Origin: Bacilli bacterium
GTDB taxonomy: Bacteria; Bacillota_I; Bacilli_A; RF39; UBA660
Direction of reading: 5' to 3'
DNA: 5,507 bases
Assembly (NCBI GenBank): GCA_900753645.1
Contig: CAADZW010000196.1
Coordinates: 1-5,507 of the forward strand
Shown here: positions 1 through 5,363 of the stretch, piece by piece
How the letters are laid out: the number at the start of each line of letters is the position of its first letter
Numbering within the stretch: position 1 is the first letter of the stretch
Program-made: the position numbers and the translations under genes
The notes under the pieces: generated by a model
What the model was told of the DNA's origin: nothing
Seen by the model: the letters and a program-made list of their open reading frames with translations, nothing else
The model's database searches: none

Positions 1-851
1 AAGTTGATGAAATATCACATGATGAAAATAACATTATTATAAATGGTCGAAAGATTAAAATATTTAAGGAAACTGATCCTGTTAATCTGCCATGGAAAGA
101 ATTAGAAATCGATCAAGTTTTTGAATGTACAGGAAAATTTGTTAAATATGAGGACGCTTATAAACATATTGAGGCTGGAGCTAAAAAAGTTATTATTTCT
201 GCTCCTGGTAAGGGTGATATGAAAACGATAGTTTATAATGTAAATCATGAGACTTTAGATGGGACTGAACAAATTATTTCAGCAGCTTCATGTACGACTA
301 ATTGTTTAGCACCAGTAGCTAAAGTAATTAACGATAATTTTGGTATTGTAAAAGGGTATATGACCACTGTTCATGCTTATACTAACGATCAAGTTATCTT
401 GGATGTTGCTCATAAAAAAGGCATTAAGGCTCGTCGCGGTCGAGCAGGAGCTATGAATATAATTCCATCTAGTACTGGTGCTGCTAGTGCACTTGGTTTA
501 GTAATTCCGGAATTAAAAGGTCGTTTAGATGGTAGTGCCTTAAGAGTTCCTACTCCAACAGGATCGGTAGTTGATCTAACGTTAGAGTTATCTAAAAATG
601 TGACTGTTGAAGATATCAATAATGCTCTTATGAATAGTTGTAATGAAACCTTACATTTTACCTTTGATCCGATTGTTTCAAGTGATGTTATTGGTTCTTC
701 TTATGGTTCTTTAGTTGATGGTTTATTGACTGATGTTTTAGAAGTTGATGGTAAACAATTAATTAAGGTTATAGCATGGTATGATAATGAAATGGGATAT
801 TCACATCAAATGGTAAGAACAGCTAAGTATTTAAATGAAATAAGTCAATAA
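1..851 (+). CDS. gap: Glyceraldehyde-3-phosphate dehydrogenase, 5'-truncated by window edge
   Basis: This cytosolic glycolytic enzyme oxidises and phosphorylates glyceraldehyde-3-phosphate to 1,3-bisphosphoglycerate with NAD+. The frame is open from position 3, giving 282 visible residues. Full-length family members are about 335, so roughly 50 residues of the N-terminal Rossmann fold are missing. The ATG at 219 is internal: family sequence continues upstream of it (FECTGKF, then GAKKVIISAPGKGD). The catalytic loop SAASCTTNC places the active-site Cys at codon 291-293. The partner His of TTVHAYT is at 372-374. The phosphate-binding region (IIPSSTGAA, LRVPTPTGSVVDL) and the C-terminal WYDNEMGYS motif are also present. 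The gene is not followed directly by pgk as in many Bacillota; a terminator and a pilin-like gene intervene. The family assignment is very secure. The NAD+ preference is inferred from the glycolytic context, because most of the cofactor-binding half is outside the window. Confidence 0.97.
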   Translation, partial: VDEISHDENNIIINGRKIKIFKETDPVNLPWKELEIDQVFECTGKFVKYEDAYKHIEAGAKKVIISAPGKGDMKTIVYNVNHETLDGTEQIISAASCTTNCLAPVAKVINDNFGIVKGYMTTVHAYTNDQVILDVAHKKGIKARRGRAGAMNIIPSSTGAASALGLVIPELKGRLDGSALRVPTPTGSVVDLTLELSKNVTVEDINNALMNSCNETLHFTFDPIVSSDVIGSSYGSLVDGLLTDVLEVDGKQLIKVIAWYDNEMGYSHQMVRTAKYLNEISQ

Positions 852-864
852 TTTGACTTTTTTT
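842..864 (+). terminator. Intrinsic terminator of gap, stop codon in the loop
   Basis: A perfect 7-bp inverted repeat, AAGTCAA (842-848) and TTGACTT (853-859), encloses a 4-nt loop that contains the TAA stop (849-851). A seven-T tract (858-864) follows. The stem is AT-rich and short, so termination may be partial and some read-through into the pilin-pgk-tpiA unit is plausible. The last coding bases of gap form the 5' arm. Confidence 0.7.
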
Positions 865-883
865 ATGTTGTTTTAAAACATAA
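863..883 (+). repeat. Short inverted repeat and GTTTTAAAAC palindrome before the pilin promoter
   Basis: TTATGTT (863-869) is an exact inverted match to AACATAA (877-883). Nested within it is the 10-bp palindrome GTTTTAAAAC (870-879). The element lies immediately 5' of the -35 box at 884. It could be an operator, an accessory hairpin of the gap terminator, or chance in AT-rich DNA. No known operator consensus is recognised. Confidence 0.3.
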
Positions 884-912
884 TTGATTAATTACAAAAA
901 ATAATTTATAAT
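884..912 (+). promoter_or_regulatory. Sigma-A-type promoter for the pilin-pgk-tpiA unit
   Basis: TTGATT (884-889; consensus TTGACA) is followed by a 17-bp spacer and a perfect TATAAT (907-912). Transcription would start near 919, only about nine bases before the ATG at 928. This gives an unusually short leader that starts at about the Shine-Dalgarno itself. It is the only convincing promoter between gap and tpiA. Confidence 0.65.
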
Positions 913-918
913 AAATAT

Positions 919-924
919 GGTGAT
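919..924 (+). promoter_or_regulatory. Ribosome binding site of the pilin-like gene
   Basis: GGTGAT matches the 3' half of the extended anti-16S sequence (AGGAGGTGATC) and ends three bases before the ATG at 928. It supports this start, which also gives a correctly placed prepilin motif. The spacing is short but workable because the pairing is to the downstream part of the Shine-Dalgarno sequence. Confidence 0.55.
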
Positions 925-927
925 AGT

Positions 928-2637
928 ATGAGAAAAAAAGGGTTTACGTTAATCGAATTGTTGGCTATACTAGTTATACTAGCAATAATGGTTTTAATTG
1001 CTTTACCTTCTTTAACTGATACAACAAGAAAAACCGAAGAGATTAAAAATCAAGAAGTTTTAAACAGTATTTATATGGCTACTGAAAATTATATTATGGC
1101 TAATTATGATAGTACTTTAGATACTATTGGTGGAATTGTCTATGTTAATGTTATCAGTGATTTAATGGGACAAAATTATATTGATATTAACACTTTAAAT
1201 CCTAATAATAATCAAATTTTTAGTGGTACTGATGTTGTTAAAGTGACACGAAATGAAGATTGGACTTTTAGCTATGAATTGACAACAGAACAAAGTGAAC
1301 CAGAGCCTGAACCAGAACCTGAGCCTGAGCCAGATCCTGAACCAGTACCGACTATAATTTCAACGTTATTACAACAATATGGATTACCAACGGGATTGGA
1401 AAGAAGTACCACTGACTCTAATGTGTATTATTTTACAGGAGATAATGATACCGTAGCTTATAATTATCTATGGTATGGAGGACATAGTTGGCGGGTAATA
1501 GAATTTAATACAAGTGATAATACATTACTGTTAATCTCAACTCAACCATTGACAGCAATTTATCCAGCAAGCTCGGCTTGGACAACGCAGTCAGCTTATG
1601 ACAGCAGTTATATCAATACATGGTTAAATGATTATTTTTATAATAGTTTAAGTAGTAGTGTTAAGAATAACATTATAAGCAATACCTTTAACATTGGAAT
1701 ATATACTGATGTCGATGAAATAACAACAACACAAAAAGTGGGCTTATTAGATAATGAACAATATACAAGAGCAGGAGGAGCCAATTCTTATTTAAATATA
1801 GCAGATTATTTTTGGTTAGGGAATCGTTATAGTTCGTCTTACGTCCGCTATGTCGGCATCAATGGCGGCCTAGGCAACTTCTACAGTCCTTCCGATGCGT
1901 TTGGAGTGCATCCGGTTATAAGAATTTCCGATCAAACCATTACCGGAGGGAATGGTACTCTCACCTCCAATTATGAAGTAGGAAGTGAATCAACAAATAC
2001 TTCTAATGTTCAAGTAGGGGAATATATCAATGTCCCATATAATGGCAGTGATGGAGCATGTGGTAGTGATAACTTATGTACTTTTAGAGTAGTAAGTAAA
2101 GATAGTGATAGTATCAAAGTTATCTTAAATGGGTTACTACCAAGTGGTAGTGCTTATGGAAGTAGTAGTAAAATTACACCTAGTCATACCATTTATACGC
2201 CATTAAACACTTTTGCTAATAACATATCAACTAATTATCGCTATGCAGGTAGTAATAAAGTATTCTATATAGGTAATTATCCTGATGGATCAAATTATAC
2301 CGATATCCAAGATGAGATATTATATGCGACAGTAGGCTTACCAACAATAGGCGAAATGTTTAGTGGGAATGACATCGATTTATCAACATCAAGTACTAAA
2401 GACTTTGTCAATGTAAGTACGATTGAGAATCCAACATTAGCCGTTAATTATTGGACAATGAATCGCTATAATTCGTCCTACGTTCGTCAAGTCTACTACT
2501 ATGGCCACTTCTTTGACTACGGTCCTTCCTTTGGGGCTTCCTTTGGGGGCGGAGTGCGTCCAGTTATATTCTTGAAATCCAATTTAACCTTTAATGGAGG
2601 TAAAGGTACTGCTGAATCACCATATGAACTACAATAA
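928..2637 (+). CDS. Type IV pilin-like surface protein with two variable-looking C-terminal domains
   Basis: A 569-residue protein with a class III (prepilin) signal: RKKGFTLIEL near the start. Prepilin peptidase would be expected to cut between Gly5 and Phe6, leaving Glu at mature position 5. A hydrophobic helix follows to about residue 27, then a short pilin-like region to about 120. Residues 124-139 are an acidic Glu/Asp-Pro linker. Two related domains follow (about 150-351 and 361-568). Each contains a hydrophobic (W/F)RV(I/V) strand, a VGL segment, a W(x)2NRY(S/N)SSYVR motif (from Trp296 and Trp509), a divergent stretch, G-V-(H/R)-PVI, and a GGxGT ending. The only two Cys (378, 384) could form a disulfide in domain 2. 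The domain family resembles repeats I recall in low-GC gut Bacillota proteins annotated as type II secretion/prepilin-like, but I cannot name it with certainty. It is probably exported and assembled in a pseudopilus/pilus or held by its N-terminal helix. There is no LPXTG motif. Function is unproven; adhesion or ligand binding is an inference. It has its own promoter and is probably cotranscribed with pgk. Confidence 0.85.
   Translation: MRKKGFTLIELLAILVILAIMVLIALPSLTDTTRKTEEIKNQEVLNSIYMATENYIMANYDSTLDTIGGIVYVNVISDLMGQNYIDINTLNPNNNQIFSGTDVVKVTRNEDWTFSYELTTEQSEPEPEPEPEPEPDPEPVPTIISTLLQQYGLPTGLERSTTDSNVYYFTGDNDTVAYNYLWYGGHSWRVIEFNTSDNTLLLISTQPLTAIYPASSAWTTQSAYDSSYINTWLNDYFYNSLSSSVKNNIISNTFNIGIYTDVDEITTTQKVGLLDNEQYTRAGGANSYLNIADYFWLGNRYSSSYVRYVGINGGLGNFYSPSDAFGVHPVIRISDQTITGGNGTLTSNYEVGSESTNTSNVQVGEYINVPYNGSDGACGSDNLCTFRVVSKDSDSIKVILNGLLPSGSAYGSSSKITPSHTIYTPLNTFANNISTNYRYAGSNKVFYIGNYPDGSNYTDIQDEILYATVGLPTIGEMFSGNDIDLSTSSTKDFVNVSTIENPTLAVNYWTMNRYNSSYVRQVYYYGHFFDYGPSFGASFGGGVRPVIFLKSNLTFNGGKGTAESPYELQ
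1297..1344 (+). repeat. Glu-Pro dipeptide repeat linker
   Basis: Eight tandem acidic-proline dipeptides (residues 124-139: six EP, one DP, one EP) are encoded by alternating GAA/GAG and CCA/CCT codons. The result is a near-tandem 6-bp DNA repeat. Such stretches form stiff, extended spacers in surface proteins and here separate the pilin part from the distal domains. The repeat is a candidate for length variation by slippage. Confidence 0.85.
1821..1920 (+). repeat. GC-rich NNY-codon segment 1 (variable-region-like)
   Basis: G+C is 47 of 90 bases over 1831-1920, against 20-28% just upstream (1621-1740). From Tyr305 to Ser322, 17 of 18 codons end in C or T, and 13 of them in C. The first 28 bases match 2460-2487 at 23 positions, with all five differences transitions. 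GTCCTTCC (1886-1893) and the terminal 18 bases (1903-1920) are also shared with segment 2, while the centre (residues 308-318) diverges fully. It encodes part of the first distal domain and resembles a diversified ligand-binding surface. Confidence 0.6.
2460..2568 (+). repeat. GC-rich NNY-codon segment 2 (variable-region-like)
   Basis: This is the homologue of the segment at 1821-1920, near the C-terminus of the same protein. G+C is 48 of 90 over 2471-2560. From Ser517 to Phe539, 21 of 23 codons are NNY, encoding mainly Tyr, Phe, Gly, Ser, His and Asp. The flanks are conserved with segment 1: the SSYVR-coding bases, the GTCCTTCC block at 2522-2529, and 16 of 18 bases at 2551-2568. The core differs in sequence, and in length by a one-codon deletion before PS and a four-codon gain after it. 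Confidence 0.6.
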
Positions 2638-2639
2638 AG

Positions 2640-2644
2640 AAAGG
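2640..2644 (+). promoter_or_regulatory. Ribosome binding site that fixes the pgk start
   Basis: AAAGG lies nine bases before the ATG at 2654 and just after the pilin stop (2635-2637). The frame is open upstream to an ATG at 2594, but the extra 20 residues overlap the pilin gene, do not look like Pgk, and lack a Shine-Dalgarno site. The start at 2654 is therefore preferred. Confidence 0.65.
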
Positions 2645-2653
2645 AAAATAAAT

Positions 2654-3811
2654 ATGAAAACAATAAAAGATTTTGATTTAAACAATAAGAAAGTAATAAT
2701 AAGAGTAGATTTTAATGTGCCAATTAAAGATGGTGTTATAGAAGATGATACAAGAATTAAAGAAAGTTTAAAAACTATTAATTATGCGATTGAACATAAT
2801 GCCAAAGTAATTTTAATGAGTCACTTGGGAAGAATAAAAGAAGAAAGCGATAAAATTAAAAACACATTAAAACCAGTTAGTATTAGATTAAGTGAATTGC
2901 TAAACAAAGATGTTATCTTTATTCCAAGCACGCGAGGAATAGAATTAGAAACAGCTATTGACAATCTAAATAATGGTGATGTCTTATTAATGGAAAATAC
3001 AAGATTTGAAGATTTAGATAATAAAAAAGAAAGTAAAAATGATTCACAATTAGGCGAATATTGGGCATCTTTGGGTGATATTTATATCAATGATGCTTTT
3101 GGTACAGCTCATCGAGCACATGCTTCTAATGTGGGAATAGCTAGCCATTTAGATAGTGGAATAGGTTTTTTAATCGAAAAAGAATTAGATAGCTTGTTAC
3201 CAGCTATTAATAATCCTGAAAGACCGTTTACTGTTATTTTAGGTGGCGCTAAAGTAAGCGATAAAATTGGTGTTATTGAAAATTTAGGAAAAATTGCCGA
3301 TTATATTTTAATCGGTGGTGGTATGGCATTTACTTTCTTAAAAGCAAGTGGCGTCGAAATAGGTAATTCTTTATTAGATGAAGAAAGTATCGATTTTTGT
3401 AAGAAGATGTTGCAGGAATACAAAGACAAACTAATTTTACCAATCGATGTTGTTACTGATTTAAAAGAATGTTTTATAACCGATATAACTAAAGAAGAAA
3501 AGGGATTAGATATAGGACCAAAAACCGTTAAATTATTTAAACAATATTTAGAAAACAGTAAAACTATTATTTGGAATGGACCAGTAGGAATGTTTGAAGA
3601 AGAAAGATATAGCAATGGAACAAAAGGTATTTGTGAAGTATTAAAAAACATTAAAGCAATTAAAATAGCTGGTGGTGGTGATACGGCTAGTGCAATTAAA
3701 AACTTGGGATATGAGCAAGCTTTCACTCACATTTCAACGGGTGGTGGGGCAAGTTTAGAATTATTAGAAGGAAAAAAACTGCCAGGAATAGAAGTAATAA
3801 AGGAGAAATAA
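2654..3811 (+). CDS. pgk: Phosphoglycerate kinase
   Basis: This cytosolic monomeric kinase transfers phosphate from 1,3-bisphosphoglycerate to ADP, the first ATP-yielding step of glycolysis, and uses the product of the gap gene. From the ATG at 2654 it has 385 residues, close to the family's 390-400. The substrate-binding N-domain shows RVDFNVP (residues 17-23), SHLGR (56-60), ENTRF and DAFGTAHRAHAS. The nucleotide-binding C-domain shows GGAKVSDKI, GGGMAFTFLKA, WNGPVGMFE, GGGDTA and the closing ISTGGGASLELLEGK. No key motif is missing. It starts 16 bp after the pilin-like gene with no promoter I can recognise in that gap, and its 3' end carries the tpiA ribosome binding site. Expression is therefore probably operonic with both neighbours, although a promoter inside the 3' end of the pilin gene cannot be excluded. 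Confidence 0.98.
   Translation: MKTIKDFDLNNKKVIIRVDFNVPIKDGVIEDDTRIKESLKTINYAIEHNAKVILMSHLGRIKEESDKIKNTLKPVSIRLSELLNKDVIFIPSTRGIELETAIDNLNNGDVLLMENTRFEDLDNKKESKNDSQLGEYWASLGDIYINDAFGTAHRAHASNVGIASHLDSGIGFLIEKELDSLLPAINNPERPFTVILGGAKVSDKIGVIENLGKIADYILIGGGMAFTFLKASGVEIGNSLLDEESIDFCKKMLQEYKDKLILPIDVVTDLKECFITDITKEEKGLDIGPKTVKLFKQYLENSKTIIWNGPVGMFEEERYSNGTKGICEVLKNIKAIKIAGGGDTASAIKNLGYEQAFTHISTGGGASLELLEGKKLPGIEVIKEK
3799..3805 (+). promoter_or_regulatory. Ribosome binding site of tpiA inside pgk
   Basis: AAAGGAG is a strong Shine-Dalgarno sequence embedded in the last codons of pgk, seven bases before the tpiA ATG at 3813. Only one base separates the two genes, so translation is likely coupled. 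Confidence 0.75.
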
Positions 3812-3812
3812 A

Positions 3813-4490
3813 ATGATAGTAATTGGTAATTTAAAAATGTACATGACCTATGAAGATGTTTTAAATTACGTTAAAAAGATCGATAGCGATGTTGTTTTGT
3901 GTCCAACTGCTCTTTTTGTACCATACTTTTTAAATCATAAGTTTGCTGTGGGTGTTCAAAATATCGCGACAAATGAATTAGGAGCTTATACAGGAGAAAT
4001 AAGCGCTAGACAAGCAAAAGGTTTAGGTGTAACTTATGCAATAGTTGGTCATAGTGAAAGAAGAATATATCAAAGAGAAACCGATGAAGAGATAAATGCC
4101 AAAGTACTTCAAGGATTAAAAAATGGTTTAAAAGTTGTTTTGTGTATCGGAGAAGATAAAGGTGAAGAACGCAAGCAAAAATTAGAGTATCAACTATTAA
4201 ACGACCTAAAAGGCGTTGATAATTTTGATAACTTAATTATTGCCTATGAACCAATTTGGTGTATAGGAACAGGTATTACACCTACCAATGAGGAGATTGA
4301 AGCTACAATTTACTTTATTCAGACAATATTAAATAAAATTTGTAAGCAAAGCGTTAAAATATTGTATGGTGGTAGTGTCGATAAAGACAATATAAAAAAA
4401 TTGAAAAACATAGAAAATTTATCGGGTTTTCTAATCGGAAAGGCTTCAACAGATTGCAAACAATTAACAGAAATTGTCGATAATCTTTAG
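3813..4490 (+). CDS. tpiA: Triosephosphate isomerase (short form)
   Basis: This enzyme interconverts dihydroxyacetone phosphate and glyceraldehyde-3-phosphate, feeding the gap reaction. The catalytic set is intact: Asn6 and Lys8 in GNLKMY, His80 in VGHSERR, Glu146 in AYEPIWCIGTG (the mobile loop), then YGGSV and LIGKAS for phosphate binding. At 225 residues it is about 25 shorter than usual bacterial enzymes (about 250). The shortening is spread over the N-terminus and surface helices rather than being a truncation. The near-invariant GNWKMN is changed to GNLKMY, and the usual Ala after EPIW is Cys. The loop and His motifs are of bacterial rather than archaeal type, so length alone does not suggest an archaeal origin. 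It is the last gene of the unit, one base after pgk, and ends in a terminator hairpin. Confidence 0.97.
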   Translation: MIVIGNLKMYMTYEDVLNYVKKIDSDVVLCPTALFVPYFLNHKFAVGVQNIATNELGAYTGEISARQAKGLGVTYAIVGHSERRIYQRETDEEINAKVLQGLKNGLKVVLCIGEDKGEERKQKLEYQLLNDLKGVDNFDNLIIAYEPIWCIGTGITPTNEEIEATIYFIQTILNKICKQSVKILYGGSVDKDNIKKLKNIENLSGFLIGKASTDCKQLTEIVDNL

Positions 4491-4512
4491 AACGACAATT
4501 TTTTGTTTTTTT
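4471..4512 (+). terminator. Intrinsic terminator of the pilin-pgk-tpiA unit
   Basis: A perfect 9-bp inverted repeat, AAATTGTCG (4471-4479) and CGACAATTT (4493-4501), has a 13-nt loop containing the TAG stop (4488-4490). It runs into T6-G-T7 (4499-4512). The 5' arm encodes the last residues of TpiA. Both arms contain the TGTCG core of a Spo0A box (4475-4481 as TGTCGAT; 4491-4497 as TGTCGTT on the minus strand). Confidence 0.85.
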
Positions 4513-4520
4513 CGACAAAA
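4511..4520 (-). promoter_or_regulatory. Spo0A box upstream of spo0A
   Basis: Read on the minus strand, the site is TTTTGTCGAA. It contains a perfect match to the known Spo0A box (TGTCGAA core, TTTGTCRAA extended). It lies 88 bp before the spo0A start and 44 bp before the TATAAT at 4561. This position suits activation or autoregulation by phosphorylated Spo0A. The match is seen directly; binding is inferred. Confidence 0.55.
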
Positions 4521-4525
4521 TTAGC

Positions 4526-4560
4526 TAATATTTACTCTAGCAAATAGCTGAGTAATATTA
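4526..4560 (+). repeat. Bulged inverted repeat upstream of the spo0A -10 box
   Basis: Arms 4526-4537 and 4550-4560 pair over 11 bp with one unpaired T (4531). AGC/GCT inside the loop (4539-4541, 4547-4549) can add three more pairs. It abuts the TATAAT at 4561, where a -35 region would lie. It has no T tract of its own as a terminator, so a protein-binding operator or activator site is more likely than an RNA element. No consensus is recognised. Confidence 0.4.
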
Positions 4561-4566
4561 TATAAT
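4561..4566 (+). promoter_or_regulatory. Probable -10 element for spo0A
   Basis: A perfect TATAAT lies 32 bp before the ATG, with no recognisable -35 at 16-18 bp (TAGCAA and similar). A weaker alternative is TTTACT (4531-4536) with TAATAT (4553-4558) at 16 bp. The absent -35 would fit activator-dependent transcription. I could not identify a sigma-H promoter like that of Bacillus subtilis spo0A. Confidence 0.4.
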
Positions 4567-4598
4567 ATAAATACAGCAGTACTATAGAGGGAGAATTT

Positions 4599-5363
4599 AT
4601 GAAAAATATAAGAATTTTGATGATTGACGACAATGTCAAACTGATTGATGCTGTAAAAGAATATTTTAAAAATAACAATGATATTAATGTAGTATTGGAA
4701 GCTTATGACGGTTTAGAAGGTTTCGAGATAATTAAAAATAAAATAGATCAATTTGATATTATTTTGTTAGATTTAATAATGCCTAAAAAAGATGGTATTT
4801 ATGTTTTGGAACAAATGCGGAAAAATAATATCAATAAAAAAGTCATCGTTGAAACTAGTTATAATGCTAGCGAGGTCATTAGAGAAGTTTCAGAATACGA
4901 TGTCAATTATTTTCTTTTAAAACCATTTGATTTAGATGATTTAGAAAAGAAAATTTGTGATGTCTTCAGAAAGAAAACTGAAAAAAGTATTGATTTTTAT
5001 AACAGTAACTTACAAGTTTCGATTAGTAAGTTGTTACATGATTTAGGAATACCATCACATATCAAAGGTTATCAATTTTTAAGAGATGCTGTCAATATGA
5101 TTTTTGATAATCCGGATATGATCGGTGGAATTACAAAGGAATTATATCCTGAGTTAGCCAGTAAATACAACACTACTGTATCACGTGTTGAAAGATCGAT
5201 TAGACATGCAGTTGAAGTTAGTTGGAATCGTGGCGACATTAAATTAATGGAAAATATATTTGGCCATAGTGTCGATATCGATCGTGCTAAACCAACTAAT
5301 TCAGAATTTATTGTTACTGTAGCTGATAAATTGAGATTAGATTTTCATCAAGTCGGAATTTAA
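4599..5363 (+). CDS. spo0A: Sporulation master response regulator Spo0A
   Basis: This cytosolic two-domain transcription factor is activated by phosphorylation and controls entry into sporulation and other stationary-phase programmes. The receiver domain (about 1-120) has the acidic pair Asp10-Asp11, the phosphoacceptor Asp58 in LLDLIMPKKDG, Thr86 and Lys108 in LLKPFD. A short linker (about 125-137) leads to the Spo0A-specific DNA-binding domain. Landmarks there are LGIPSHIKGYQFLRDA (149-164), ITKELYP, the recognition helix region TTVSRVERSIRHA (192-204) and KPTNSEF with ADKLRL near the end. This domain occurs only in Spo0A, so the call is firm. Length is 254 against about 267 in B. subtilis, mostly from a shorter linker. 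The start follows a GAGGGAG ribosome site (4587-4593). It sits directly after tpiA, whereas spo0A commonly follows spoIVB. A Spo0A box upstream suggests autoregulation. Confidence 0.97.
   Translation: MKNIRILMIDDNVKLIDAVKEYFKNNNDINVVLEAYDGLEGFEIIKNKIDQFDIILLDLIMPKKDGIYVLEQMRKNNINKKVIVETSYNASEVIREVSEYDVNYFLLKPFDLDDLEKKICDVFRKKTEKSIDFYNSNLQVSISKLLHDLGIPSHIKGYQFLRDAVNMIFDNPDMIGGITKELYPELASKYNTTVSRVERSIRHAVEVSWNRGDIKLMENIFGHSVDIDRAKPTNSEFIVTVADKLRLDFHQVGI

Noticed and set aside
219..221. ATG at 219 as the start of gap
   Set aside because: The frame is open to position 3 and encodes family-typical sequence before this Met (FECTGKF, VIISAPGKGD). The gene is cut by the window edge, not short.
410..619. 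Minus-strand open frame inside gap (69 codons)
   Set aside because: It lies antisense to strongly conserved GAPDH sequence, has no recognisable domain, and is explained as a shadow of the coding frame.
870..879. GTTTTAAAAC as a CRISPR repeat fragment
   Set aside because: CRISPR repeats often begin with GTTTTA, but there is only one copy, no spacers and no cas gene. It is a simple AT-rich palindrome.
1297..1344. Glu-Pro repeat as TonB-like or wall-spanning protein evidence
   Set aside because: EP repeats occur in TonB, but the prepilin signal and Gram-positive context make a surface-protein stalk the simpler reading.
928..2637. Mobile element insertion carrying the pilin-like gene
   Set aside because: No transposase, terminal inverted repeats or target-site duplication could be found flanking the gene, so its placement is noted but no element is called.
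2594..2653. Upstream ATG extending pgk by 20 residues
   Set aside because: The extension overlaps the end of the pilin-like gene, has no ribosome site and no Pgk similarity. The ATG at 2654 has an AAAGG site and gives the usual N-terminus.
3301..3726. Minus-strand open frame inside pgk (141 codons)
   Set aside because: It is antisense to conserved Pgk motifs (GGGMAFTFLKA, WNGPVGMFE, GGGDTA), and the peptide shows no family signature. Low stop density here follows from the pgk codon use.
4634..4640. TGTCAAA, a Spo0A-box-like site inside spo0A
   Set aside because: It lies within the receiver-domain coding sequence and matches the looser TGTCRAA form. Such matches are expected by chance in several kilobases of AT-rich DNA.
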